Assembly: GCF_007679325.1 (NCBI RefSeq) | Contig: NZ_VEGI01000003.1 | Coordinates: forward strand, 136,242-200,241 | Source of the DNA: Arthrobacter sp. U41 | GTDB lineage: Bacteria > Actinomycetota > Actinomycetes > Actinomycetales > Micrococcaceae | DNA: 64,000 bases | Direction of reading: 5' to 3' | Shown: piece by piece, positions 1-8,895 of the stretch | Numbering within the stretch: position 1 is the stretch's first letter | Layout: each line of letters starts with the position of its first letter | The notes under the pieces: model-generated | Told to the model about the DNA's origin: nothing | Database searches by the model: none | Seen by the model: only the letters and a program-made list of their open reading frames with translations | Made by a program: the position numbers and the translations under genes

Positions 1-303
1 CCGACGCCTTCTGAGCCGGGCACAGCAACGCCGACCCCGACGCCGACTCCCTCAGAGCCCGGCGCAGCAACGCCGACGCCGACATTGACCCCAACACCGA
101 CCCCGACGGCGCCGACGGCGCCGTCACTTCCCCCGATCGTGGAACCGGTGCCGACCTCGTTGGAGCCCACAGGGGCTCCGGCGCTGCCAACTTCGGCGCC
201 CGCAACGGCAACGGCGACGGGTGAACCGGCGCCGGCCAGTGACCCAAAGCCGACCAGTGACCCGACGGGGACCGCGACCCCGTCGTCGTCTCCCGGACCG
301 TAG
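1..303 (+). CDS. C-terminal tail of a Pro/Thr-rich protein (5' end outside window)
   Basis: Frame 1 is open from the first base to a TAG at 301-303, so this is the end of a gene that begins upstream. All roughly 100 visible residues are low complexity, dominated by Pro, Thr, Ala, Ser and Glu. A short unit of the type PSEPG-(T/A)-ATPTPTPT occurs twice near the edge. No domain is visible. Such tails occur as wall-spanning linkers or as the intrinsically disordered ends of secreted or membrane proteins and kinases; the function of the main body cannot be read here. The internal TTG at 85 is not a believable start because the frame continues upstream. Confidence 0.6.
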   Translation, partial: PTPSEPGTATPTPTPTPSEPGAATPTPTLTPTPTPTAPTAPSLPPIVEPVPTSLEPTGAPALPTSAPATATATGEPAPASDPKPTSDPTGTATPSSSPGP

Positions 304-414
304 CAGGAACAGAGACCCATACCCGCGCGTTTTGGTATCGAATGACTGTCGTGACCACTTCCGGAACACACGCCGGACACGATTTTCATTGCCGACTTCG
401 CGAGGAACCCGCCC

Positions 415-900
415 ATGACCTCTTTGCACAGCATCCCGCTCACCCTGATCGACGGCACGGACACTGACTTCGGCCGCTTCAAGGGGGAGGTGGTCCTGGT
501 GGTGAACGTGGCGTCGCAGTGCGGGTTCACGCCGCAGTACGCGGGACTCCAGGCGCTGCACGACAAGTTCCGCGATCAGGGCTTCCAGGTCCTCGGCGTC
601 CCCTGCAACCAGTTCGCGGGCCAGGAGCCTGCTGCCGACTCCGAGATTGTGGAATTCTGCGAACGGAACTTCGGCGTGACCTTCCCGCTGACTGCCAAAT
701 CCCATGTCCGCGGCAAGAAGCAGCATCCGCTCTATGCCGAGCTCACGAAGTTCAAGAACGGGGTCCTGCCCGGTCTTGTTAAATGGAACTTTGAGAAGTT
801 CCTGGTGAACCGCGACGGCGAGGTAGTGGCCCGGTTCGCACCCACGGTGGAACCGGACTCGCCCGAGGTCATCGAAGCGGTTGAGTCGGCGCTCAGCTGA
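415..900 (+). CDS. Glutathione-peroxidase-family thiol peroxidase (Cys type)
   Basis: 161 aa, the full length of a bacterial GPx-like peroxidase. It should reduce hydrogen peroxide and organic hydroperoxides in the cytoplasm. Cys36 lies in NVASQCGFT (peroxidatic, Cys rather than selenocysteine), with Gln70 in NQFAGQEP and Trp124-Asn125 in KWNFEKF completing the tetrad. Cys64 and Cys82 match the positions of yeast Gpx3, where Cys82 is the resolving cysteine. As actinobacteria usually make mycothiol and not glutathione, thioredoxin is the likely electron donor (inference). GAGGA lies 7-8 nt before the ATG. The gene stands alone, convergent to nothing and about 110 bp after the preceding stop. 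Confidence 0.93.
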   Translation: MTSLHSIPLTLIDGTDTDFGRFKGEVVLVVNVASQCGFTPQYAGLQALHDKFRDQGFQVLGVPCNQFAGQEPAADSEIVEFCERNFGVTFPLTAKSHVRGKKQHPLYAELTKFKNGVLPGLVKWNFEKFLVNRDGEVVARFAPTVEPDSPEVIEAVESALS

Positions 901-1126
901 GAGCCCACTCCCAAGACCACAAGGGGACAACGGCCCCTATCCCTAAGCATACTTACCGCCTAGACTGGCCGGACCGTCCCAAAAAACCGGGTTCTTCCAT
1001 GGCGCCGACGTGTGTCAAGGCGGCGGCAGATCCGTCGTCGGGTGCCCGGGGGACGGTGCATCAGCACGCTTCGTGAATCACAACTGGACACTCCTATCGG
1101 AGGTCCGTGAAACCAGGAGGAAAGTG

Positions 1127-2338
1127 ATGACAGGGAACAAAGCCGTTGCCTACAAGGGGCCAGGCAAGGTCGAACTGATCGACATTGACTACCCCACCTT
1201 CGAACTCAAAGACGGTCCGGGGGTCAACCCCGCCAACGTGGGCCGTTCGGTGCGCCATGGCGTAATCCTCAAAACCGTTGCCACGAACATTTGCGGGTCC
1301 GACCAGCACATGGTCCGCGGCCGCACAACAGCACCCTCGGACCTGGTGCTGGGCCACGAAATCACCGGCGAAGTGGTGGAAGTGGGGCCCGACGTCGAAT
1401 TCATCAAGGTGGGGGACATCTGCTCCGTCCCCTTCAACATCGCCTGCGGCCGCTGCCGTAACTGCAAGGAACGCAAGACGGGCATCTGCCTCAACGTCAA
1501 CCCCGACCGCCCGGGCAGCGCCTACGGCTACGTGGACATGGGCGGCTGGGTGGGCGGCCAGGCGAATTACGTGCTGGTGCCCTACGCGGACTGGAATCTC
1601 CTGAAGTTCCCGGACAAGGACCAGGCCCTGGAGAAGATGATGGACCTGACAATGCTGTCGGACATCTTCCCCACGGGCTTCCATGGTGCGGTCTCCGCCG
1701 GGGTGGGAGTCGGCTCCACGGTCTACATCGCAGGAGCCGGCCCGGTGGGACTGGCAGCGGCGACCAGTGCGCAGTTGCTGGGGGCCGCCGTCGTGATTGT
1801 CGGGGACCTCAACGCGGACCGGCTGGCGCAGGCCCGCAGCTTCGGCTGTGAAACTGTGGACCTGACCCAGGGCGGTCCGGCCGAGCAGATCGAACAGCTC
1901 CTGGGTGTTCCCGAAGTCGACTGCGGCGTCGATGCGGTCGGCTTCGAGGCCAGGGGTCACGGCCACGATTCCAAGGAAGCGCCGGCAACAGTGCTCAACT
2001 CTCTGATGGATATCACCGCCGCCGGCGGCGCCCTAGGCATCCCGGGACTCTATGTCACGGGGGATCCGGGCGGCGTGGACGAAGCTGCCAAGAAGGGCGC
2101 CCTCTCCCTCAGCCTCGGCACCGGCTGGGCCAAGTCGCTGAGCTTCACCACCGGCCAGTGTCCGGTGATGAAGTACAACCGCCAGCTGATGATGGCGATC
2201 CTGCATGACAGGGTCCACATCGCCAAGAACGTGAACGCGAAGGCAATCACGCTGGAGGAAGCACCCAAGGGCTACGCGGAGTTCGACGCCGGCGCGGCAA
2301 CGAAGTACGTGCTGAATCCTAACGGCTACCTGAGCTGA
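1127..2338 (+). CDS. fdhA: Glutathione-independent formaldehyde dehydrogenase (zinc MDR family)
   Basis: 403 aa. A zinc alcohol-dehydrogenase-superfamily enzyme resembling Pseudomonas putida formaldehyde dismutase/dehydrogenase, which oxidises formaldehyde with tightly bound NAD. Visible: catalytic zinc ligand Cys56 in NICGSDQHM, the His-Glu pair in GHEITGEV, four structural-zinc cysteines in [15 protein letters not shown], and a Rossmann [11 protein letters not shown] short insertion near residues 27-41 is longer than in P. putida as I recall it. The start is set by AGGAGG at 1116-1121, six bases before ATG 1127; the frame stays open upstream but without a comparable ribosome site. A strong hairpin follows at 2362-2401, so the gene is probably monocistronic. 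Confidence 0.9.
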   Translation: MTGNKAVAYKGPGKVELIDIDYPTFELKDGPGVNPANVGRSVRHGVILKTVATNICGSDQHMVRGRTTAPSDLVLGHEITGEVVEVGPDVEFIKVGDICSVPFNIACGRCRNCKERKTGICLNVNPDRPGSAYGYVDMGGWVGGQANYVLVPYADWNLLKFPDKDQALEKMMDLTMLSDIFPTGFHGAVSAGVGVGSTVYIAGAGPVGLAAATSAQLLGAAVVIVGDLNADRLAQARSFGCETVDLTQGGPAEQIEQLLGVPEVDCGVDAVGFEARGHGHDSKEAPATVLNSLMDITAAGGALGIPGLYVTGDPGGVDEAAKKGALSLSLGTGWAKSLSFTTGQCPVMKYNRQLMMAILHDRVHIAKNVNAKAITLEEAPKGYAEFDAGAATKYVLNPNGYLS

Positions 2339-2361
2339 CCGCCGGGTACCTGAGTAGGGCT

Positions 2362-2401
2362 TCCGGCGGACACATACCGAAGCAAGTATGTGTCCGCCGG
2401 A
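2362..2401 (+). terminator. Perfect 16-bp stem-loop after the formaldehyde dehydrogenase gene
   Basis: Arms 2362-2377 and 2386-2401 are exactly complementary, with an 8-base loop. It starts 24 bases after the stop codon. No T-run follows, as is common for actinobacterial intrinsic terminators. Seen directly; the terminator role is inferred. Confidence 0.75.
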
Positions 2402-2496
2402 TTACCCGTTGTTGCCCTATTTTCAAACATGCCTACTGGAGTTTGCACATTGTTGGCCGGATGTCTGGTTGGATAGACATTACTGAGAGGGAAGTC

Positions 2497-2512
2497 GGGG
2501 GCTACCGCCCCC
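2497..2512 (+). promoter_or_regulatory. Small GC hairpin in the leader of the phosphoesterase gene
   Basis: GGGGGC-TACC-GCCCCC forms a 6-bp stem with a 4-base loop, 21 bases upstream of the ATG at 2533. It lies just before the AGGAAGG ribosome site and could shape translation, or could be incidental. Confidence 0.3.
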
Positions 2513-2532
2513 ACCCAACCAGGAAGGTTGCA

Positions 2533-3474
2533 ATGGAGCTCATCGAGGCCGAGCACCCCCGGCCACGTCATTTCCTACTCCACCTGAGTGACCCCCACCT
2601 GCTGGGAGGTTCCGCACCGCTGCACGGCAAGGTCGACAGCGACGCCCTGCTCCAGCAGCTTTTCGACGAAGTGCGGGCTTCCGGCGCGCGTCCCGAAGCC
2701 GTGATTTTCACCGGCGACCTTGCTGACCGGGGCGAACCCGAGGCCTACGCGAAACTTCGGGCCATCGTTGAACCCGCCTGCAAGGCCCTGGGCGCGAAAG
2801 TCATCTGGGCGATGGGAAACCACGACAACCGCGCCAACTTCCGCACCGGCCTGCTGGACCTGCCGGCCGACGACGCCCCCGTGGACCATACGTACTTCAT
2901 CAACGGCCTGCGGATCATCACCCTTGACACCTCGGTCCCGGGCTTCCACCACGGTGAGTTGAGCCCCGACCAGCTGGAGTGGCTCGCGGCCGAACTTGCC
3001 ACCCCCGCCCCGGACGGAACCATTCTGGCGCTGCATCATCCGCCGGTGCCATCGGTCCTGGACCTCGCCGTCCTGGTGGAGCTGCGGGACCAGGCGGCCT
3101 TGGCCGGGGTGCTGCGTAATTCAGACGTCCGGGCCATTCTGGGCGGCCATCTGCATTACTCGACCACCGGGACCTTCGCCGGGATCCCAGTCTCGGTGGC
3201 GTCAGCCACGTGCTACACGCAGGACCTCAACGTCCCGGTGGGCGGGACCCGCGGCCGCGACGGTGGCCAGGCGTTCAATCTCGTGCACGTTTACGAGCAC
3301 ACGATCGTGCACTCCGTGGTTCTGCTGGGCGACACCCCGGCAGTCGGCGAGCTGGTCTCGGCCGCGGAAACCCAGCGGCGGATCTCGGCGGCCGGGATCC
3401 GTATCCCCAGCAAAGCGAAGCTCGAGGACCCGGCCAGGACACCCGGCCACCGCCGGCTGACCGCCAGCAACTAG
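2533..3474 (+). CDS. CpdA-like cyclic-nucleotide phosphodiesterase / metallophosphoesterase
   Basis: 313 aa. Calcineurin-like metallophosphoesterase carrying the family motifs in order: D-x-H (LSDPHL, about residues 20-22), GD (FTGDLAD, about 62-66), GNHD (MGNHDNR), a central HHPPVP, and GGHLH near residue 200. These bind a two-metal centre. The overall look is that of the class III 3',5'-cyclic nucleotide phosphodiesterases (CpdA/Rv0805), so cAMP turnover is the best guess, but substrate is not decided by these motifs. Start chosen at ATG 2533 because AGGAAGG precedes it by 6 nt; the frame is open further upstream to 2443 without a ribosome site. It converges with the Stealth gene on the other strand. 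Confidence 0.85.
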   Translation: MELIEAEHPRPRHFLLHLSDPHLLGGSAPLHGKVDSDALLQQLFDEVRASGARPEAVIFTGDLADRGEPEAYAKLRAIVEPACKALGAKVIWAMGNHDNRANFRTGLLDLPADDAPVDHTYFINGLRIITLDTSVPGFHHGELSPDQLEWLAAELATPAPDGTILALHHPPVPSVLDLAVLVELRDQAALAGVLRNSDVRAILGGHLHYSTTGTFAGIPVSVASATCYTQDLNVPVGGTRGRDGGQAFNLVHVYEHTIVHSVVLLGDTPAVGELVSAAETQRRISAAGIRIPSKAKLEDPARTPGHRRLTASN

Positions 3475-3497
3475 CGGCCGGCCGCCCGCAGAACTGC

Positions 3498-5132
3498 CTA
3501 CTTCTCCCAGGGCGCCTTGATCGGGTAGTACTTCTCCAGGAAGTCGGTCACCAGCTCGGCCCGTTCCTCGGCCGGGACCTCGGGGAAACTGCCGTCATTG
3601 AGGCAGAAGAAGTCCATGTTCCGCTTGGCGAGCAGCTTGGGCAGGTAGTTGAGGCCCGCCCTGGCCGTGGTGTCCACATAACGCACCTTGGCCGCCGTCT
3701 GGGTGACGGCCCGGCCGGTCAGCAGCGCGTAGTAGTGGTAGAACGAATTGGTCACCGAGATGTTGTCGGCCGCGCGGAAGGTGCTGGCTGCCGTCTTGGC
3801 GAACTCCGCCGGGAACTCCTGCTCCATCGTGGCCACCACGCTGCGGCGCAGCGGCGCGGCCGTGTGTTCCAGGTGCCGGGTGGTGATCCGGCCGAAACGG
3901 TCCCACAGCAGTTTCCGGTTCACCCGGGCGGCGTTCTCGAAACCGCTGCGTTCCGCGTCGTTGTCCCCGAGGCCGATGCGGGTTTCCGCCTCGATGAACT
4001 TGGTGATGCCGCCCGGCGTGAAGAACATATCCGGTCCGACGGCGCGGCCGAAGAACATGTCGTCGTTCGAGTACAGGAAGTGCTCGGACAAGCCCTCAAT
4101 GTGGTGGAGCTGGCATTCCACGGCCTGCGAGTTGTGGGTGGGCAGCACGGAGGGGTCGGCGAAGAATTCCTCGCTGCGGACAATCGTCACTGCCGGATGA
4201 TCAGCCAGCCAGGCGGGCGCGGGGGAGTCCGTGGCGATGAAGATCCGGCGGATCCAGGGCGCGAACATGTACACCGAGCGGAGCGCGTACTTGAGTTCGT
4301 CAATCTGGCGGAACCGGGCTTCGTGGTCGTCGCCCTCACCCACCACGACGCCGGCCATCCTCGCGCGCCGGGCGGCGATGTATTCCGGGGAGCTGCCGTC
4401 CACCCAGGAGAACACCAGATCCACATCGAAGCTGATGTCGCTGGCGTGGTCGGCGAACATGTTCTCGATGGTGGGCCACGTGTGGCCGTATCGCTCCACC
4501 GTGCCGCGGACGGCATCCTGGGCCAGCAGCGTGCGGCGGGTCAGCGAGTTTTCGATCGGGAGGATCAGCTGGTCGCCCTCGAAACTCCACAGTTCCAGCT
4601 GCACCCCGGCCGAGGCGCCGAATTCGAAGCCGCCCTCCGGCTCCACCCGGGGACGGTAGAGACGGAAGATCCGCGCCTGCCGGTTGGGCGAGAGCTCCCC
4701 GTCGGCCACCAGCACTGCGGACTTCTTCTTGGCGTCGACGCTCATGGAGTAGAACGGCTCGTCGTGGCAGGCCGCTACCAGGGCGGCACGGAGTTCCTTG
4801 CGGTCCTTCCAGTCCACGGCAATGACCGGACGGTGGTTGTTGCCACGGACTAGAAGGTAGTCCAGCCCGGCGCCGTCCAGCACCGAGCGGATGAACATCA
4901 GGTCTTCGACCATGGCCTGGTATGGCGTCCGGTTCTCGTTGACCAGCCCGTACCGGCCGCGCCGGCGCACAACGTCCTGGCGGGTCCGGAACCTCGCGAC
5001 GGCTGCCGCTGAGGTGACCTCTTCGTGGGCGTCGACCGATGCCTGGCTGCCGTAATAGATCTCGTCCTGGACCAATGAGTCTGTAATTTCGGTTCTCCGT
5101 GAATGTTTGCGTGAATGTGTGCCTACCTGCAT
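3498..5132 (-). CDS. Stealth-family sugar-phosphate transferase
   Basis: 544 aa. The conserved Stealth regions are visible in order: CR1 as DLVFSWVDGSS (about residue 237), CR2 as RFRQIDELKYALRSVYMFAPW followed at once by IFIATD, CR3 around HFLYSNDDMFFG and CR4 near the C terminus before the Tyr/Trp-rich end. This family includes capsule hexose-1-phosphate transferases and the catalytic subunit of lysosomal GlcNAc-phosphotransferase. It should transfer a sugar phosphate onto a cell-surface polymer at the cytoplasmic face. The first 190 or so residues are a non-Stealth N-terminal region typical of long actinobacterial members. It lies 54 bp downstream of the HAD gene on the same strand, suggesting co-transcription. 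Confidence 0.85.
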   Translation of the reverse strand: MQVGTHSRKHSRRTEITDSLVQDEIYYGSQASVDAHEEVTSAAAVARFRTRQDVVRRRGRYGLVNENRTPYQAMVEDLMFIRSVLDGAGLDYLLVRGNNHRPVIAVDWKDRKELRAALVAACHDEPFYSMSVDAKKKSAVLVADGELSPNRQARIFRLYRPRVEPEGGFEFGASAGVQLELWSFEGDQLILPIENSLTRRTLLAQDAVRGTVERYGHTWPTIENMFADHASDISFDVDLVFSWVDGSSPEYIAARRARMAGVVVGEGDDHEARFRQIDELKYALRSVYMFAPWIRRIFIATDSPAPAWLADHPAVTIVRSEEFFADPSVLPTHNSQAVECQLHHIEGLSEHFLYSNDDMFFGRAVGPDMFFTPGGITKFIEAETRIGLGDNDAERSGFENAARVNRKLLWDRFGRITTRHLEHTAAPLRRSVVATMEQEFPAEFAKTAASTFRAADNISVTNSFYHYYALLTGRAVTQTAAKVRYVDTTARAGLNYLPKLLAKRNMDFFCLNDGSFPEVPAEERAELVTDFLEKYYPIKAPWEK

Positions 5133-5186
5133 AATAACGCCCGCCCTAAAATCGCCCGAAATTCCCGCGGTTTCAACGCCGTTGGT

Positions 5187-6101
5187 TCAGTCGAGCAGTG
5201 CCGTGCGCCAGCTGCGCAGGAAGGCGGCCCCGGCGTCGTCGTGGATGACGTCAGCGCCCAGCCCCAGGTCCGCCGCGGTGAGTACCTCGTACGGCTTGAC
5301 GGGGACGCCGTCGGCGGGCCGGACGTCAACGTGTTTGACCGGGTGGTCGTTGTGGTGCAGCCAGTCGGCCATGGCGTAATCCGTGCGGGAATCGCCCACC
5401 GTCCGCCAGGCCTGAGGGGTAACCCCTTGGGCCGCCAGGAGCTCCACGGCCCGGCTGGCGCCCAGATCCTTGCCGAGCCGGACCGACTCGATGTCCGTCG
5501 AGATGATGGTGGGATCAACCCGGTAGTCGATCCGGTCATCGGAATCGGGGGCGTGGTGGTCCAGCCGCACCACCCCGAGGCCGTGCCGGCCCATCAGGTC
5601 CATGGCATCGGCGTCGAACAGCTGCTGTTCGGCCCGGTAGTCGGAGTTATCCACCGAGATGTGCTGCTCCACGGAGACCATCGCCATTTTGGTTTCGTCG
5701 AAAAACATGTGGCTGGCGTAGTCCTCGGCGACCAGCCGGCGGACGTCGTCGCCGAAAGCGCCGGGGATGGCCAGATCGTGATCGACGTGGACGGCCCCGG
5801 GCCCGGTGGAGGTGTAGCTGAACCAGACGGCGCCCTTCTCGCAAATGGCGTGGATGAGGATGCTGGAGGGCATCCCGGCGGCGATCATCGGCTCCATGAC
5901 CTGCTCGCGTATGAAGGCCGCCGAACGGCCGGTGTTGAAAATGACCGGGATCCCCGCCTCAGCCAGCGCCAGCAGGTCCGCGATGATCTCCGGTTGTACC
6001 GCGCGGGTGACGGGACTCGCCACGGGGCCGTCGACGTCGAGCAGCAGCGCCAGCGGGGGAGTCGACGGCGAGTGGGAAGCTGAAGTCTCGGGAGTTGTCA
6101 T
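5187..6101 (-). CDS. HAD-superfamily hydrolase (Cof/sucrose-phosphatase-like), substrate unknown
   Basis: 304 aa. Motif I is LLLDVDGPV with Asp22 and Asp24; motif II is probably NTGRS; motif IV is GDSRTDYAMAD near residue 236, spaced by a large C2-type cap. This is the layout of sugar-phosphate phosphatases. ATG 6101 is preferred, with GGGAGA about 8 bases upstream; a longer frame to 6200 has no family-like sequence. It sits directly upstream of the Stealth transferase on the same strand, so a phosphosugar role in surface polysaccharide is reasonable but inferred. Confidence 0.75.
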   Translation of the reverse strand: MTTPETSASHSPSTPPLALLLDVDGPVASPVTRAVQPEIIADLLALAEAGIPVIFNTGRSAAFIREQVMEPMIAAGMPSSILIHAICEKGAVWFSYTSTGPGAVHVDHDLAIPGAFGDDVRRLVAEDYASHMFFDETKMAMVSVEQHISVDNSDYRAEQQLFDADAMDLMGRHGLGVVRLDHHAPDSDDRIDYRVDPTIISTDIESVRLGKDLGASRAVELLAAQGVTPQAWRTVGDSRTDYAMADWLHHNDHPVKHVDVRPADGVPVKPYEVLTAADLGLGADVIHDDAGAAFLRSWRTALLD

Positions 6102-6277
6102 GGTCCCATTCTCCCAGCCGGCGGGCATCTTTGCATGCGTCGTGGACTGTGCCGCAGGCGCGGTGTTGGCCGTGACAGCCCGGGGCGCACCATGTGACAA
6201 ATGGTTACCGTTTGGCTACAACCTCCCGCCGCCGGGGAGTCTGGATTCCTTTGGCAGTCCAAGTTCCTTAGGCTGGC

Positions 6278-6580
6278 ATGGTGATATTCAAAGCCGTGGG
6301 CGAGGGACGCCCGTACCCCGACCATGGTTACAACACGCCCAAGGACTGGGCAGCCCTGCCGCCGCGGCCTGTCCGGCTGGATGAGCTGGTGACCACCAAG
6401 CGCACGCTGGACCTCGAGGCCTTGCTGGCAGAGGACTCGACATTCTTCGGCGACCTCTTCCCGCACGTCGTGGAATACCGGGGCGTCCTGTATCTGGAGG
6501 ACGGCCTGCACCGGGCTGTCCGGACGGCGTTGCACCAGCGCACGGCCATCCACGCGCGTGTTCTGGTGATAAATGGCTAG
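6278..6580 (+). CDS. Small conserved actinobacterial protein, possibly VapB-like
   Basis: 100 aa, ATG start with a weak AGG upstream. It overlaps the next gene by 8 bp, so the two are translationally coupled. The sequence contains a basic/acidic middle (DELVTTKRTLDLEALL) and an aromatic patch (HVVEYRGVLYLEDGLHR). I recognise it as the kind of protein found next to LytR-C genes in Arthrobacter-type genomes; some automatic annotations call it a VapB-type antitoxin, but no toxin partner is present and no DNA-binding motif is evident. Function unknown. Confidence 0.7.
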   Translation: MVIFKAVGEGRPYPDHGYNTPKDWAALPPRPVRLDELVTTKRTLDLEALLAEDSTFFGDLFPHVVEYRGVLYLEDGLHRAVRTALHQRTAIHARVLVING

Positions 6581-7250
6581 AAGGCCAAAGGACCTCACCG
6601 TCCTGCATGGACACAATGTCATTTCCGGCTCGGATTTGCGCGCCACCTTCGTTGACGATGACGAACTGCAGGCACACCCCGGCAGGATGCGGCGCCGCAT
6701 CCTGCATGGCGTCGTCCTGGTGCTCCTCGTGGGGCTGGTGGCCGCGGCGATTGTGGTTGCCCTGGCCATCATGAACGGCCAGATCAGGATCCCGACGGCG
6801 GAGCGCAGCCAAGCCGCTGCGTCCGTCTGCCCGGAGGCGATCTACGACTATACGCCGCCGGAGAAGATCAATCTGAACGTGTTCAACTCCACGTCCCGGC
6901 CGGGGCTCGCCCGGTCCGTGGCCGGCGAGTTCGCCGCCCGCAAGTTCAAGGTCGGGGCCGTGGCCAATACGACGTCAGGCTACCGGGGCGTGGCGCTGAT
7001 CGTTTCGGGCGCCGCGGGACAGTCGGCCGCGTTCACTGTGCAGCGCAACCTGCCCGGCTCGGACTATTTCCAGGACGGCCGCACGGACCCAAGTGTGGAT
7101 GTCATCCTCACCGGGGACTTCGAGGGGCTGGCGAAACCCGAGCTGGTTGACCAGACGCCGGGGCAACTCAGCTGCCCGCGCGAGGAACGGCGGATTGTGG
7201 ATGAATCGGCGTGGCCCGTGACCCCGACAGTGACGCCGACGGCGGGCTAG
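6573..7250 (+). CDS. Membrane-anchored LytR C-terminal domain protein
   Basis: 225 aa. A cytoplasmic N terminus of about 42 residues is followed by one strong membrane helix (about 43-66) and an extracytoplasmic LytR_C-like domain (about 88-185) with NLNVFNST and repeated GLA/VA pattern. The tail is Thr/Pro-rich. LytR_C domains accompany wall-polymer ligases of the LCP family, but the catalytic LCP domain is missing here, so it may be a partner or regulator in wall-glycan attachment (inference). Its ATG overlaps the upstream stop by 8 nt, making a two-gene unit. Confidence 0.8.
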   Translation: MARRPKDLTVLHGHNVISGSDLRATFVDDDELQAHPGRMRRRILHGVVLVLLVGLVAAAIVVALAIMNGQIRIPTAERSQAAASVCPEAIYDYTPPEKINLNVFNSTSRPGLARSVAGEFAARKFKVGAVANTTSGYRGVALIVSGAAGQSAAFTVQRNLPGSDYFQDGRTDPSVDVILTGDFEGLAKPELVDQTPGQLSCPREERRIVDESAWPVTPTVTPTAG

Positions 7251-7342
7251 GACGGACTGGTACGGACGCCTGCCGCGGAGGCTTGATGCGGACGCCCCGG
7301 CGGGGCGCTGCTGCGGCGGCACGCTGCGGCGGTCGCGGGAGC

Positions 7343-7981
7343 CTACGGGTTCACGTGGACGGGACGGCCGGCGTCGTCGAAGCACGCCCCCGCGCCGAGC
7401 TGGACGAACCGCACGGTGCGGGCCAGCCGGGCCTCCGCGTCAGCATCCTGACCTGCGCCGTCTCCGCGGGCCGCGCTGGAGGACAGCGTGCCGTGGATGA
7501 GCTGCGCGAGCTGGGTGATGTCCGCCTCCGGCAGGTAGCCCTGGGCAATGCCGTCCCGCAGTATGCCCTGCAGGAGAACACTAAGCTCCCCGACGTGGTC
7601 CGCCAGTTTCGCGAACGACGCCGGCGAAAGTACGGCCCCCATGGCGGGACCCGGCGGCAGGTGCCGCCGGCTGAGGTCCTCGACCTGGGCGCGGACGTAA
7701 AGGGCCAGCCGGTCCACGGGATTGTCCAGCGAATCCAGGGATTCGCGCAGGTCAACCAGGAACCGCTCGGTCTCGTCCAGCGCGTAGGCGATCAGGAGCT
7801 CTTCGATGTCCGCGTAGTAGTTGTACACGGCGGTCCGGCCGATCCGGGCGTGGCGTGCGACGTCGGTCATGGTCAGCCCCGGAAGGCCGTGGGTGAAGAG
7901 GAGTTCGCCGAACGCCGTCAGGATGCGGTGCTGGGTCTCGGCGCGTTGGGCGGCGTTGCTCGCGGCCGAAATCCTGGGCAT
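7343..7981 (-). CDS. TetR-family transcriptional regulator
   Basis: 212 aa. An N-terminal helix-turn-helix of TetR type covers about residues 15-62 (ILTAFGELLFTHGLPGLTM ... GRTAVYNYYADIEELL). The remainder is an all-helical ligand domain without recognisable specificity. It is convergent with the LytR-C gene and lies downstream of the DsbA-type gene with a hairpin between them. A short inverted repeat directly upstream of its start could be its operator. The regulated gene is not known; the DsbA-like gene or the TetR gene itself are the nearest candidates. Confidence 0.88.
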   Translation of the reverse strand: MPRISAASNAAQRAETQHRILTAFGELLFTHGLPGLTMTDVARHARIGRTAVYNYYADIEELLIAYALDETERFLVDLRESLDSLDNPVDRLALYVRAQVEDLSRRHLPPGPAMGAVLSPASFAKLADHVGELSVLLQGILRDGIAQGYLPEADITQLAQLIHGTLSSSAARGDGAGQDADAEARLARTVRFVQLGAGACFDDAGRPVHVNP

Positions 7982-8004
7982 ACAGACACTTTAGCCCTAT
8001 CTGT
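7982..8004. promoter_or_regulatory. Candidate operator upstream of the TetR gene
   Basis: ACAGA (7982-7986) and TCTGT (8000-8004) form a short inverted repeat abutting the TetR start codon. Position fits autoregulation; the repeat is short, so this is weak. Confidence 0.25.
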
Positions 8005-8071
8005 CAGCAAACGCGGGCTCCGGCGGCGGCCACGTTCCGGGTTCGCCGGAAACCCGCCCCGTCGCAGTAAA

Positions 8072-8090
8072 CTTCCGGCGACCCCGGAAG
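8072..8090 (-). terminator. Stem-loop after the DsbA-like gene
   Basis: CTTCCGG (8072-8078) pairs with CCGGAAG (8084-8090) around a 5-base loop. Read on the minus strand it lies 28 bases after the stop of the DsbA-type gene and is followed by TTTA. Confidence 0.5.
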
Positions 8091-8117
8091 ATTCCGGCGA
8101 ACTCGACGCGGCGGGGC

Positions 8118-8840
8118 TCAGCTCGCGCAGCCGTCCGGGCCGCAGGCCTCGCCGGTGCCGGTGGCGGCGCCGGTGCTGCCAGCCGTTCCCACCATGACCA
8201 GCGGCTGGCTTTCCTGCCAGGCCTGCTCGAGGGCCGCGGCAAACGTCTCGGCCGGCTGGGCGCCGGAGAGCCCGAACTTGCGGTCAATCACGAAGAACGG
8301 GACACCGCTGACCCCGAGGGCGCGGCCTTCCTCGAAGTCCATCCGGACGTCGTCGGCGTATTTGTCCGTGGTGAACAGTTCTTCCAGTTCGGCCGCGGCG
8401 ATCCCAAGGTCCGTGCCCAGGGACGTCAGGTACTCCCGGCTGCCGATGTCCCGGCCGTGCTCGAAGTGGTCGCTGAGCAGGCGTTCCTTGGCGGCGTCCT
8501 GCTGCCCGTGCGCGGCGGCGAGGTGGATCAGCCGGTGGGCGGTGAAGCTGTTGGCCACCACCACGTCGTCGAAGCGGTAGTTGAGGCCTTCACCCTTGGC
8601 CTGCTCCGCCACGTGCGCGAACATTCCGGCGACCTGGGCCGGGGCCATCCCCTTGCGGGTGCTCAGGTAGTCCAGTTCGGTGCCGTCGTAGTGCTCCGGC
8701 AACGACGGGTCCAGCTGGTAGCTGCGCCACTGCACCTCCACGGACTCCCGGTGCGGGAAAGCCGCGAGGGCGGTTTCAAAGCGGCGTTTGCCGATGTAGC
8801 ACCAGGGGCAGGCCACGTCGGACCAGATCTCAATCTTCAT
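8118..8840 (-). CDS. DsbA-family oxidoreductase (FrnE type)
   Basis: 240 aa. Thioredoxin-fold protein with the active site Cys11-Pro-Trp-Cys14 in DVACPWCY, a long helical insertion, and the cis-proline loop SGVPFFVI. This is the cytoplasmic FrnE-like branch of DsbA proteins (2-hydroxychromene-2-carboxylate isomerase relatives), with no signal peptide. A C-terminal extension ends CGPDGC, a second Cys pair that resembles the additional cysteines of Deinococcus FrnE. ATG 8840 is preferred over an in-frame GTG at 8849 because family members begin at this MKIEIWSD. Probably a disulfide isomerase in stress response; substrate unknown. Confidence 0.85.
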   Translation of the reverse strand: MKIEIWSDVACPWCYIGKRRFETALAAFPHRESVEVQWRSYQLDPSLPEHYDGTELDYLSTRKGMAPAQVAGMFAHVAEQAKGEGLNYRFDDVVVANSFTAHRLIHLAAAHGQQDAAKERLLSDHFEHGRDIGSREYLTSLGTDLGIAAAELEELFTTDKYADDVRMDFEEGRALGVSGVPFFVIDRKFGLSGAQPAETFAAALEQAWQESQPLVMVGTAGSTGAATGTGEACGPDGCAS

Positions 8841-8895
8841 GCTCGCCACAACCCCCAGCAGGCCGGCCGCATTCCCCTGCGGGCTGTCGGGTTGG

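Noticed and set aside
3210-4853. 547-codon open frame on the plus strand
   Set aside because: Overlaps the end of the phosphoesterase gene and is antisense to the Stealth gene; no family-like sequence.
7293-7307. Terminator between the LytR-C and TetR genes
   Set aside because: CGCCCC-GGC-GGGGCG has a 3-base loop and no supporting context; too common in this GC range to call.
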